From Streptomyces olivoverticillatus (GTDB lineage: Bacteria; Actinomycetota; Actinomycetes; Streptomycetales; Streptomycetaceae), in the NCBI RefSeq assembly GCF_014203555.1, contig NZ_JACHJH010000005.1, positions 412,225-476,224 on the forward strand: a DNA stretch of 64,000 nt, given 5' to 3'. The notes under the pieces were generated by a model. It saw only the letters and a program-made list of their open reading frames with translations. It did not search any database and was not told the origin of the DNA. Within the stretch, counting starts at the first letter, position 1. Each line of letters starts with the position of its first letter. The position numbers and the translations under genes are program-made. Positions 45,221-53,028 of the stretch are shown one piece after another.

Positions 45221-45282
45221 GGCCCGGTGGTCGGGCTGCGCCCACCCTCCCCCAGAGCCTGAACGGCCTGGGAGGTACCCCC
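45221..45282 (+). repeat. Dispersed composite repeat upstream of the M20 gene
   Basis: GGTGGTCGGGCTGCGCCCACC (split here at positions 45226-45246) is joined to a CTCCCCCAG...CTGGGAGGTACCCCCAT unit. The same two-part arrangement occurs on the other strand at 18171-18230. The centre of the palindrome differs (GCCTGAACGGC). Confidence 0.6.
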
Positions 45283-45315
45283 ATCGCCCTGCGGGACGAT
45301 TGCCCGCAGCGTTGC

Positions 45316-46974
45316 TCACTCGCCCTCCCGCATCGGGATACGGACCCCGCGGTCCTCCGCCACCGACTCCGCGATGTCGTAGCCCGCGTCCACGTGCCGA
45401 ATGACCCCCATCCCCGGGTCGTTCGTCAGAACACGGCGGATCTTCTCGCCCGCCAGCGCCGTGCCGTCGGCCACCGTGACCTGGCCCGCGTGGATGGAGC
45501 GGCCCATGCCGACCCCGCCGCCGTGGTGGAGGGAGACCCACGACGCACCCGACGCCACGTTGACCATCGCGTTGAGCAGCGGCCAGTCCGCGATCGCGTC
45601 GGAGCCGTCGAGCATCGCCTCGGTCTCGCGGTACGGCGAGGCGACCGAGCCGCAGTCGAGGTGGTCGCGGCCGATGACGAGGGGGGCCTGCAGCGTGCCG
45701 TCCGCCACCATCTCGTTGAAGCGCTCGCCCGCGCGGTCCCGCTCCCCGTATCCGAGCCAGCAGATGCGGGCCGGCAGGCCCTGGAAGTGGACGCGCTCGC
45801 CGGCCATCTTGATCCAGCGCGCGAGGGACTCGTTCTCCGGGAAGAGTTCGAGCATCGCCTTGTCCGTCGCCGCGATGTCCTTCGGGTCGCCGGACAGCGC
45901 CGCCCAGCGGAAGGGGCCCTTGCCCTCGCAGAAGAGGGGCCGGATGTAGGCGGGGACGAAGCCGGGGAAGGCGAAGGCGCGCTCGTAGCCCGCCAGCTGC
46001 GCCTCGCCGCGGATGGAGTTGCCGTAGTCGAAGACCTCGGCGCCCGCGTCCTGGAAGCCGACCATGGCCTCGACGTGCCTGGCCATCGACTCGCGCGCCC
46101 GGACCGTGAAGTCGGCCGGCTTCTCGGCGGCGTAGGAGGCCATGTCGTCGAAGTCGACGCCGAGCGGCAGGTAGGAGAGCGGGTCGTGGGCGGAGGTCTG
46201 GTCCGTCACGATGTCGATGGGCGCGTTCATCGCGAGCAGCTGCGGCAGCAGCTCGGCGGCGTTGCCGAGGACGCCGATGGACAGCGGGCGGCGGGCGTCG
46301 CGCGCCTCCACGGCCAGCTGCAGGGCGTGGTCGAGCGAGTCGGCCTTCACGTCCAGGTAGCGGTGCTCGATGCGGCGCTCGATCGCGCGCGGGTCGCAGT
46401 CGATGCAGATCGCGACACCGTCGTTCATGGTGACGGCCAGCGGCTGGGCGCCGCCCATGCCACCGAGGCCGGCGGTCAGCGTGATCGTCCCCGCGAGAGT
46501 TCCGCCGAACTTCTTGGCGGCGACGGCCGCGAACGTCTCGTAGGTGCCCTGGAGGATGCCCTGGGTGCCGATGTAGATCCAGGAACCGGCCGTCATCTGC
46601 CCGTACATCGTCAGGCCGAGGGCCTCCAGGCGGCGGAACTCCTCCCAGTTGGCCCAGTCGCCGACGAGGTTGGAGTTGGCGATCAGTACGCGCGGGGCCC
46701 ACTCGTGGGTCTGCATCACGCCGACCGGGCGGCCGGACTGGACCAGCATGGTCTCGTCCTGCTTGAGCGTCTGCAGGGTGCGGACCATCGCGTCGAAGGA
46801 CCGCCAGTCGCGCGCCGCCTTGCCCGTGCCGCCGTAGACGACGAGCTTGTCCGGGTGCTCGGCGACCTCCGGGTCCAGGTTGTTCTGCAGCATCCGCAGC
46901 GCGGCTTCCTGCTGCCAGCCCTGGGTGCTCAGCTGCGTGCCTCGCGGTGCCCGCACGGGTCGCGGTCCTGACAT
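45316..46974 (-). CDS. hutU: Urocanate hydratase HutU
   Basis: The 552-residue enzyme hydrates urocanate to 4-imidazolone-5-propionate using tightly bound NAD+ as an electrophile. Conserved segments are VVYGGTGKAARDW, VLIANSNLVGDW, AGLGGMGGAQPLAVTMN, CDPRAIERR, the active-site DCGSVASPYRETEAM and GVGMGRSIHAGQV. Length is normal. The ATG complementary to 46972-46974 has GGGAGG 8 bases upstream; the frame is open to 47046. It starts the hut operon. Confidence 0.97.
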   Translation of the reverse strand: MSGPRPVRAPRGTQLSTQGWQQEAALRMLQNNLDPEVAEHPDKLVVYGGTGKAARDWRSFDAMVRTLQTLKQDETMLVQSGRPVGVMQTHEWAPRVLIANSNLVGDWANWEEFRRLEALGLTMYGQMTAGSWIYIGTQGILQGTYETFAAVAAKKFGGTLAGTITLTAGLGGMGGAQPLAVTMNDGVAICIDCDPRAIERRIEHRYLDVKADSLDHALQLAVEARDARRPLSIGVLGNAAELLPQLLAMNAPIDIVTDQTSAHDPLSYLPLGVDFDDMASYAAEKPADFTVRARESMARHVEAMVGFQDAGAEVFDYGNSIRGEAQLAGYERAFAFPGFVPAYIRPLFCEGKGPFRWAALSGDPKDIAATDKAMLELFPENESLARWIKMAGERVHFQGLPARICWLGYGERDRAGERFNEMVADGTLQAPLVIGRDHLDCGSVASPYRETEAMLDGSDAIADWPLLNAMVNVASGASWVSLHHGGGVGMGRSIHAGQVTVADGTALAGEKIRRVLTNDPGMGVIRHVDAGYDIAESVAEDRGVRIPMREGE

Positions 46975-46999
46975 GGGCCCTGCCTCCCTGGTTCCGGAA

Positions 47000-47071
47000 C
47001 GGCTCCGCACCGTCCTGAAAGGAACGTACTGAATAGAACACTGCACAGTTTGGAGTGGTGAATAGCCCTAG
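47000..47071 (-). promoter_or_regulatory. hutU promoter region
   Basis: The short AT-richer stretch before hutU contains the palindrome-like ACTGCACAGT (47040-47049) and two ATAG/CTAT words 20 bases apart. It is the natural site for the operator of a hut repressor, but no binding consensus can be assigned. Confidence 0.35.
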
Positions 47072-48481
47072 TCAACAGGTGGCGGGAGGTCCGTCCGGCC
47101 CGGACGCCAGGTCGCCCAGGCGGACCGGGTGGGCCAGCGGGCGGCGGTCGGTCGCGAGCGTGTCGGCGGGCGGGCGGCCGAGGAGGCCCGCCACGAGGTC
47201 CGCCGCGTTGCGGCCGCAGATCCGGCCCTGGCAGGCGCCGAGGCCCACGCGGCAGGTGAGCTTGATGGTGCGCATGGCGTCCGCGCCCCGGTCCGTCACG
47301 GCATCGCGCAGCTGCCCGTAGGTCACCTCCTCGCACCGGCAGACGAGCGTGTCCTCGGTGAGCCGGCTCCGCCAGCCCTCGCGGATCGGGTACGTCTCCT
47401 CCAGCGCCGCCGCGAAGCGGCGCCCGGCGCGTACGCGCGCTGCCGCGGCCGCCTCGCGCGCCGGGACACAGGCGCGGCTCAGATCGGCGGCCGCCGCCAG
47501 CCCCGCCAGCTCGCCCTCCGCCGCCGCGGCCACCGGCCCGGCCACGCCGGTGACCTCCCCGGCCGCGTACACGCCCGGCGCCGACGTCGCCTGCCGCGCG
47601 TCGACGACGACGCGGCCGTCGCGCACCAAGCAGCCCGCCGCCAAGGGCAGTTCGAGCTGCGGGAGGAAGCCGTAGCCCACACAGAGCGCGTCCACGGGAG
47701 CGATGACGCGCTCGCTGCCGGGCACCACGCCCCACCGGGCGTCGAGCCGGGCGACGGTGACCGCTTCGACCCGGCCGTCGCCGTGCGCCGCGACCACCGC
47801 GCGACGGGAACGGCAGGGCACCCGGTGCCGCGCCAAGGCCCCGGCGTACGAAGCGAGTTCGGCAAGTAAAGCGGGGCCGCCGTCGCGCAGCGCCGCGGGG
47901 AGGTTGCGCAGCCAGCGGGACGGTTTCCCGGCCTCGTACACGCCCGCCACCCGGGACCCGGCCGTGAGCAGCGAGACGGCCGCCGGCAGCAGGAACGGGC
48001 CCGTCCCCGAGACCACCACCCGCCGCCCCACCGCCGTCCGCTGCCCCACGGCCAGAGCCCGCGCCGCGCCCGCCGTGACCACCCCCGGCAGCTCCCAGCC
48101 GGGAAACGGCAGCACCCGGTCATAGGCGCCCGTGCACAGCACCAGCGCGTCGGCGACCAGCGTGCGCTGCGTGCGCCCGGCGGCGTCGGCAGAGCCCTGC
48201 TGGAGGTGCACCAGGTGGCTTCCCGGCCGCGGGCCCGCCTCCAGAGCCCAGACGGTGGCGCGGGACAGGTGCTCGATACGCGGCTGCGCGACGACGGAAC
48301 GCTCCAGCGGGTGCAGCCGGCGGGAACCGGGCTCGGCGAGCGGGTGCCGGTGGTACTGGCCGCCCACCCGGGGCTCACCGTCGACGAGGACCACCCGTAT
48401 CCCGCCGCGCGCTGCGGCGAGCGCCGCGCGCGCCCCGGCGGGCCCGGCCCCGACCACCACCACGCGCGGCGGCGCGGTCAC
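47072..48481 (-). CDS. FAD oxidoreductase with BFD-like [2Fe-2S] tail (alpha subunit)
   Basis: The 469-residue protein has an FAD dinucleotide motif VVVVGAGPAGARAALAAA near the start, a second GTGPFLLP-type nucleotide region, and a C-terminal BFD-like cluster domain with Cys381-x-Cys383 and Cys417-x4-Cys422. It matches the large subunit of heterotrimeric D-hydroxyproline/octopine/opine-type dehydrogenases (HcnB/OoxA group), which pass electrons to the respiratory chain. The GTG start overlaps the [2Fe-2S] gene by 4 bases. Leu205 is encoded by TTA (complement of 47867-47869). Confidence 0.9.
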   Translation of the reverse strand: MTAPPRVVVVGAGPAGARAALAAARGGIRVVLVDGEPRVGGQYHRHPLAEPGSRRLHPLERSVVAQPRIEHLSRATVWALEAGPRPGSHLVHLQQGSADAAGRTQRTLVADALVLCTGAYDRVLPFPGWELPGVVTAGAARALAVGQRTAVGRRVVVSGTGPFLLPAAVSLLTAGSRVAGVYEAGKPSRWLRNLPAALRDGGPALLAELASYAGALARHRVPCRSRRAVVAAHGDGRVEAVTVARLDARWGVVPGSERVIAPVDALCVGYGFLPQLELPLAAGCLVRDGRVVVDARQATSAPGVYAAGEVTGVAGPVAAAAEGELAGLAAAADLSRACVPAREAAAAARVRAGRRFAAALEETYPIREGWRSRLTEDTLVCRCEEVTYGQLRDAVTDRGADAMRTIKLTCRVGLGACQGRICGRNAADLVAGLLGRPPADTLATDRRPLAHPVRLGDLASGPDGPPATC

Positions 48482-48759
48482 GCGCGCTCCCCGGCCGGTC
48501 CCGGCAGCGTGGCGCCGTCCTGCGTCTCGATCCGGTCCCCGTCGCACACCTCGCGCAGGCAAGCACGCACATCGGGCAGGCCGTTGACGGCGACCAGGCA
48601 GTCGTGGCAGACGCCGATGCCGCAGAAGAGGCCGCGGGGGCGGCCTCCGTGGCGCGTGCTGCGCCAGGCCGTGCGGCCCGTGGCGAGCAGCAGCGCCGCC
48701 ACCGTCTGGCCCGGCCGGGCCGGGTGCGGCACACCGTCCACGTACACGGTCAGGGGCAT
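48478..48759 (-). CDS. Small [2Fe-2S] ferredoxin-like subunit (gamma)
   Basis: The 93-residue protein has the plant-type ferredoxin cluster spacing of SoxA/HcnA N-termini: Cys46-x4-Cys51-x2-Cys54 and Cys67 (GLFCGIGVCHDC, then VRACLRE). It would carry electrons between the two flavin subunits. GGAGGAG lies 5 bases before the ATG. It overlaps the upstream FAD gene by 10 bases and the downstream one by 4, so the three are translated together. Confidence 0.92.
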   Translation of the reverse strand: MPLTVYVDGVPHPARPGQTVAALLLATGRTAWRSTRHGGRPRGLFCGIGVCHDCLVAVNGLPDVRACLREVCDGDRIETQDGATLPGPAGERA

Positions 48760-49928
48760 CGGTTCTCCTCCTCGGCGAGGCCCAGTCCCGGGCGGGCGAC
48801 CCGGAACGGCTCGGGGTCGACCAGCGGCGGCTCCCCGGTGAAGAGCTGCCCGAGGAGCTCGCCGGTCGCGGCGGCGAGCGCGACGCCCGCCCCCGCGTGC
48901 CCGGCGGCGTGCCACAGGCCCGGATGGCGCGGGTCCTCGCCGATGACGGGGAGGCCGTCGGGGGTGCCCGGGTGGAAGCCGCCGTAGGCGCGCAGCACGG
49001 GCACGCCGGCGAGCACGGGGAAGAGGGCGGCCGTGCAGCGGGCCAGAGCGCGCAGGTCGTCGGCGCGCAGCGCCTCGTCGGCCCCGGCGCGCCGGCGGCC
49101 GGAGGAGATCAGCACCTGGCCGCCGGGGGCCGCCCCGACCACCACCGGCGGCCCGCCGGCCACCGTGCCGTGCACCGTGTGCCGCACCGTGCCCGGCGGC
49201 AGCGGCGCCGTGACCAGCACGGTGCCGTACCGGGGCAGGACGGGCAGCGAGGCGCCCGCCGCCTCGGCCAGGGTCCCGGCCCGCGGCCCGCCGGCGTTGA
49301 CCACCGCCCCGCACGGCAGCGGCCCGTCGGGGGTCTGCACGCCCACCACCCAGCCGTCGGCGCCGGTCAGGACGGACAGGACGTGCACGCCGGTGCGGAT
49401 CTCGCCGCCGCGGGCCCGCACGGCGGCGAGCAGGGCGGTCGCGGCGAGGACGGGCTGGAGCCGGGCGTCCTCGGGGTAGTGGACGGCGGCGCGGACGGCG
49501 GGGGTGAGGTGGGGCTCGCGGCCGATTGCCTCGTCCGGCGTGAGCTCGCGGGCGTCGGCCCCGGCACTGCGCTGGGCGGCTGCCAACTCCCGTAACGCGG
49601 CGGCCTCTTCCGCGCGGACGGCGACGGCGAGGCCGCCTTTCCGCTCGTACTCGCAGGCCGCCCGGGCCGGGCCGAGCTCCTCGCGCAACGCGGCGAGCAG
49701 CAGCGGCCAGCGGCGCAGCGAGGCCATCGCCAGGGTGAGCCCGGGGCCGGGGGGCTTGTCGGAGATCAGCAGACGGCCGTCGCCACGGGCGGTCGTCTGC
49801 CCGGCGAGCGGCCCGCGCTCGGCGAGGAGCACCCGCACACCGCGCCGCGTCAGCGCTTCCGCGCAGGCCGCACCGACGATGCCACCGCCGACGACCACGA
49901 CGTCGACGCCTTCCCCTAGAACGCGCAT
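48750..49928 (-). CDS. DadA-like FAD-dependent amino/imino acid dehydrogenase (beta subunit)
   Basis: The 392-residue protein of the DAO (D-amino acid/sarcosine oxidase) superfamily has an N-terminal FAD motif VVVVGGGIVGAACAEALTRRG (split: about 10-30), the middle GGLAVAVRAEEAAAL, and the C-terminal FAD region VLRAYGGFHPGTPDGLPVIG with HAAGHAGAGVALA. It is the substrate-oxidising subunit of the trimeric enzyme; D-hydroxyproline, proline-like imino acids or opines are the likely substrates. Leu112 is encoded by TTA (complement of 49593-49595). The start at the ATG complementary to 49926-49928 lacks a strong ribosome site. It is divergent from the PLP enzyme gene. Confidence 0.9.
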   Translation of the reverse strand: MRVLGEGVDVVVVGGGIVGAACAEALTRRGVRVLLAERGPLAGQTTARGDGRLLISDKPPGPGLTLAMASLRRWPLLLAALREELGPARAACEYERKGGLAVAVRAEEAAALRELAAAQRSAGADARELTPDEAIGREPHLTPAVRAAVHYPEDARLQPVLAATALLAAVRARGGEIRTGVHVLSVLTGADGWVVGVQTPDGPLPCGAVVNAGGPRAGTLAEAAGASLPVLPRYGTVLVTAPLPPGTVRHTVHGTVAGGPPVVVGAAPGGQVLISSGRRRAGADEALRADDLRALARCTAALFPVLAGVPVLRAYGGFHPGTPDGLPVIGEDPRHPGLWHAAGHAGAGVALAAATGELLGQLFTGEPPLVDPEPFRVARPGLGLAEEENRCP

Positions 49929-50057
49929 GCGTCGCACCGCCGTTCCCGAGAACCGCCGCGACCGTAAGCGCGCGGCGGGGTACGGGTCAACACCTCCTTC
50001 CGCCCGCCTGGCGGTCCCCCGGTTACGGCAAGGGGCGCGAGGGGGGAAGAAACCCGT

Positions 50058-51377
50058 ATGGACAGTGCAGCGCACCGCCGCGACGCCGCCGTACGGGCAG
50101 CCGTGACGCAGGGCGTCGTCGGCCCCGGCCGCCCCATTGCGGGCCTGCTCGACGTGCGCGGCATGCGCGAAGCCGCCCGCGCCCTGAAAGCCGCCTTCGG
50201 CGGCCCCGCCCCGGCCCTCCACGCCTTCGCCGTGAAGGCCGCCCCCCTGGTCCCCGTCCTGCGCCTGCTCGCCGAGGAGGGCCTGGGCTGCGAGGTCGCG
50301 AGCCCCGGAGAGCTGGCCCTGGCCCGGGCGGCCGGCGTCGCGCCCGGCGACACCGTCCTCGATTCACCCGCGAAGACCACCGCAGAGCTGCGCGAGGCCC
50401 TCGCCCTCGGCGTCGCCGTCAACGCCGACAGCCGCGAGGAGCTGGCCCGCCTGGACGCCCTCGTCCGGAGCGCGCCGACCGCCTCGCCCCTGGGCCTGCG
50501 CGTCAATCCGCAGGTCGGCGGCGGCACCATCGACGCCCTGAGCACGGCCACCGCCACCTCGAAGTTCGGCGTGGCACTGCTCGACGAGGGGGCCCGCGAC
50601 TGGCTGGTCCGCGCCTACGCCGAGCGGCCCTGGCTGACCCGGCTGCACGCCCACACCGGCTCCCAGGGCTGCCCGCCCGAGCTGCTCGCCGCCGGGGTCC
50701 GGGCCACCTACGAGCTGGCCGAGGAGATCAACGAGGCGGTGGGCGGACGACAGGTCCGGGCCATCGACATCGGCGGCGGACTGCCCGTCAACTTCGCCTC
50801 CGACGAGGTCACCCCGACCTACCGGGAGTACGCCGATCTGCTCGCGGCCACCGCGCCCGGCCTGTTCGACGGGCGCTACGGCCTGGTCACCGAATTCGGC
50901 CGGTCGCTGCTGGCCAAGAGCGGCATGGTGCTGGCCCGGGTGGAGTACGCCAAGACGGCGGGGGGCCGCCGCATCGCGGTCACGCACGCGGGCGCCCAGG
51001 TGGCCGTACGGACCGTGTTCGCGCCCGAGGTCTGGCCGCTGCGGGTCGCGGCCTACGACGCGCAGGGCCGGCCGAAGACGGCCGACCCCCTCCCGCAGGA
51101 CGTCGCAGGGCCGTGCTGCTTCGCCGGCGACCTGGTCGCGACCGGCCGCACCCTGCCCCTGCTGGAGGCGGGCGACCACGTCGCGCTGCTGGACACCGGC
51201 GCGTACTACTTCTCCAGCCACTACGCGTACAACTCGCTGCCCCGCCCCGGGGTGTACGGCTTCGCCGCGGACCCGCAGGGCGTGCGTTTCGCGCCCGTCC
51301 GCGCCCCGCAGACGCTCGACGAGCTCGTCGCCGAGAGCGGCGGCGCGCACGCGGCGGACCTCAGCGCGCTGCGCTGA
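50058..51377 (+). CDS. Fold-type III PLP decarboxylase (DAP/ornithine decarboxylase-like)
   Basis: The 439-residue enzyme has the alanine-racemase-like barrel: PLP Lys60 in LHAFAVKAAPL, GLGCEVASPGELALA, SKFGVAL, HAHTGSQG, DIGGGLPVNF, EFGRSLLAKSG, and the active-site Cys in GPCCFAGDLV with GAYYFSSHYAYN. It decarboxylates a D-centred or L-centred diamino acid; diaminopimelate is the usual annotation, but the true lysA is generally elsewhere in Streptomyces. It is divergent from the flavin operon and might act on its substrate or product. The last 17 bases overlap the convergent membrane protein gene. Confidence 0.85.
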   Translation: MDSAAHRRDAAVRAAVTQGVVGPGRPIAGLLDVRGMREAARALKAAFGGPAPALHAFAVKAAPLVPVLRLLAEEGLGCEVASPGELALARAAGVAPGDTVLDSPAKTTAELREALALGVAVNADSREELARLDALVRSAPTASPLGLRVNPQVGGGTIDALSTATATSKFGVALLDEGARDWLVRAYAERPWLTRLHAHTGSQGCPPELLAAGVRATYELAEEINEAVGGRQVRAIDIGGGLPVNFASDEVTPTYREYADLLAATAPGLFDGRYGLVTEFGRSLLAKSGMVLARVEYAKTAGGRRIAVTHAGAQVAVRTVFAPEVWPLRVAAYDAQGRPKTADPLPQDVAGPCCFAGDLVATGRTLPLLEAGDHVALLDTGAYYFSSHYAYNSLPRPGVYGFAADPQGVRFAPVRAPQTLDELVAESGGAHAADLSALR

Positions 51378-51963
51378 CCGCGGCCCGGCCCCCGGCCCGC
51401 CCCGGCCTGCGCCTGGCGCCGCCGGGCGCCGCATCGCCCGCCGCCAGGCCGGTCGTCAGATAGCCGCTCACGGACCCGGCCGCGGGGCTGCCCTGGGCCC
51501 ACTCCGTACGCACCCACAGCAGCGCTTCACCCCGGCGCTCCAGCGTGCCCAGCCAGAGGGCCTTCGCCCACAGCCCGGCGCCGAGCCCGGCCAGGGCCAG
51601 CCCAGCCGCCGCGGGCACCGCGAAGGACGAGCCGACGGCGGCCGGGAAGGCCGCGAGCAGCCACCAGCGCCGGCCCCGCCGCCAGTTCCGCGCCGTCACG
51701 GCCCGGTCCTGCAGGAAGACGGACCGGCTCGCCTTCGACGCACCTTGCGCCAGCTCTGCGTACCGTTTTCGTCGCGCCAGGAAGGCCGCCGCCGCCGTCG
51801 CGGCGAACAGCACCGCCCCGGCGAGCACCCCGATCCTGCGCCCCGTGAGCCCCGGCACCAAGGCACCGATTCCCGCGCTCAGCATCCCGAGCCACCACAG
51901 CAGGCGGGCGGGTGCCCGTACGATCACGGCCACCCGCGCCAGCGCATACGCCCCGCGCCCCAC
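51361..51963 (-). CDS. Membrane protein with four hydrophobic segments
   Basis: The 200-residue protein has two adjacent helices near residues 15-55 (LLWWLGMLSAGIGALV, IGVLAGAVLFAATAAAAF) and two more near 95-135 (WWLLAAFPAAVGSSF, AAGLALAGLGAGLW). A basic loop (RRKRYAELAQGASKASR) separates them and a Gly/Arg/Ala-rich tail follows. I do not recognise a family. The GTG complementary to 51961-51963 has GGAGG 7 bases upstream. The 3' end overlaps the decarboxylase gene. Confidence 0.72.
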   Translation of the reverse strand: MGRGAYALARVAVIVRAPARLLWWLGMLSAGIGALVPGLTGRRIGVLAGAVLFAATAAAAFLARRKRYAELAQGASKASRSVFLQDRAVTARNWRRGRRWWLLAAFPAAVGSSFAVPAAAGLALAGLGAGLWAKALWLGTLERRGEALLWVRTEWAQGSPAAGSVSGYLTTGLAAGDAAPGGARRRPGRAGGRAAVSAAR

Positions 51964-52179
51964 GTCGCAACCTCCTCGTCTCGTCCGGCAATCGCAGGCT
52001 AACGAAGGAATCTGAGGGAGAGCTGAGAACCGGCGGCTGCCGTGGCGGTCGTGTCGCCCGGTGTCACCTGTCGTGTTCCGTGTCTTCCTTCTCCAAGGTC
52101 CCGGGCGTACTGTCGGCGCCCGATCTGATGTGGCGTCAGTAATTTTCGGCTGCGGCACCGGACGAGAGGGGAACCCCAG

Positions 52180-52998
52180 GTGTCCCACGACCAACGGCAC
52201 CCGGCACGCCGCACCGGCGCGCTCGTGGTCTCGGCGGCTCTGGCCGGTGGCACGTTCCTGCTGGCCGCACCGGCCGCGCAGGCCGAGACCGTCGATGTGA
52301 ACTACCAGTGCAAGACCCCCATCGGGGACAAGAGCGCCGTGTCGCCCATCGACATCAAGGGCGTGCAGAGCGGCGACTCCTACAAGCTCACGATGTCCTT
52401 CCAGAAAGGCGTCTCCTCCAGCCCCATCGAGCTCGGCAAGGGCGCGATGAAGCCAAGTGCCGTCATCAAGCTCGGCGGCGCGGACAGCGGCACGGTGGAC
52501 GTCTCCGGCCCGGCCAACGACCAGCCGATACCGCCCAACACCCCGATCAAGATCAGCGACCTGTCGGGCACGTACACGCCGAAGAAGAGCGGCCAGGTGA
52601 CCTTCACGGCCGGGACCCTGACCATCCTCGCCCTGGGCACGACCACCACCTGCACCCCGTCGAACAACCCCAAGCCGTCCCTGACCCTCGACGTCAAGGC
52701 GCCCGGCGGATCCAGCGGCGGATCCAGCAGCGGCTCGTCGGGCGGCGCCACGAGCGGAGGGTCCTCCTCGGGCGGCGCGACCGGCGGCAGCACGGGAGGC
52801 AGCACGGGAGGCACCACGGGAGGCACCACCGGCGGCGGCACCGCGGGCAGCAGCACGGGAGGCTCCGGCGGCGGGCAGCTCCCGCAGACCGGCCCCGCCG
52901 ACTCCGCCGTCGCCCTCGGCACCCTCGGCGGGACCGTGCTCCTCGCCGGAGCCGCGGGCACCCTCTGGCTCACCCGGCGGCGCCGCACCACCGGCTGA
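52180..52998 (+). CDS. LPQTG-anchored surface protein with DUF6801-like domain
   Basis: The 272-residue protein has a signal peptide (to AAQAE, about residue 30), a beta-rich domain (about 31-172, beginning VDVNYQCKTPIGDKSAVSP) like DUF6801, and a Gly/Ser/Thr repeat linker (about 173-230, GGSTGGSTGGTTGG). A sortase signal follows: LPQTG (234-238), a hydrophobic helix and the tail RRRRTTG. A sortase would link it to peptidoglycan through Thr. The LPxTG form differs from the LAxTG of Streptomyces chaplins. GGGGA lies before the GTG start. It is first in a three-gene surface locus. Confidence 0.9.
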   Translation: MSHDQRHPARRTGALVVSAALAGGTFLLAAPAAQAETVDVNYQCKTPIGDKSAVSPIDIKGVQSGDSYKLTMSFQKGVSSSPIELGKGAMKPSAVIKLGGADSGTVDVSGPANDQPIPPNTPIKISDLSGTYTPKKSGQVTFTAGTLTILALGTTTTCTPSNNPKPSLTLDVKAPGGSSGGSSSGSSGGATSGGSSSGGATGGSTGGSTGGTTGGTTGGGTAGSSTGGSGGGQLPQTGPADSAVALGTLGGTVLLAGAAGTLWLTRRRRTTG

Positions 52999-53028
52999 CC
53001 TCCGACGCCCGACGCACAGGGAGCCGCG

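Noticed and set aside
43916..47041. Continuous 1041-codon frame that would fuse the M20 enzyme to a frame within hutU
   Set aside because: The upstream part is an alternative frame of hutU and has no protein-like composition. The M20 domain starts near 45103.
52690..52870. GGC/AGC/ACC tandem-like repeats considered as a non-coding repeat array
   Set aside because: They encode the Gly/Ser/Thr linker of the LPQTG protein in frame, a normal feature of wall-anchored proteins.
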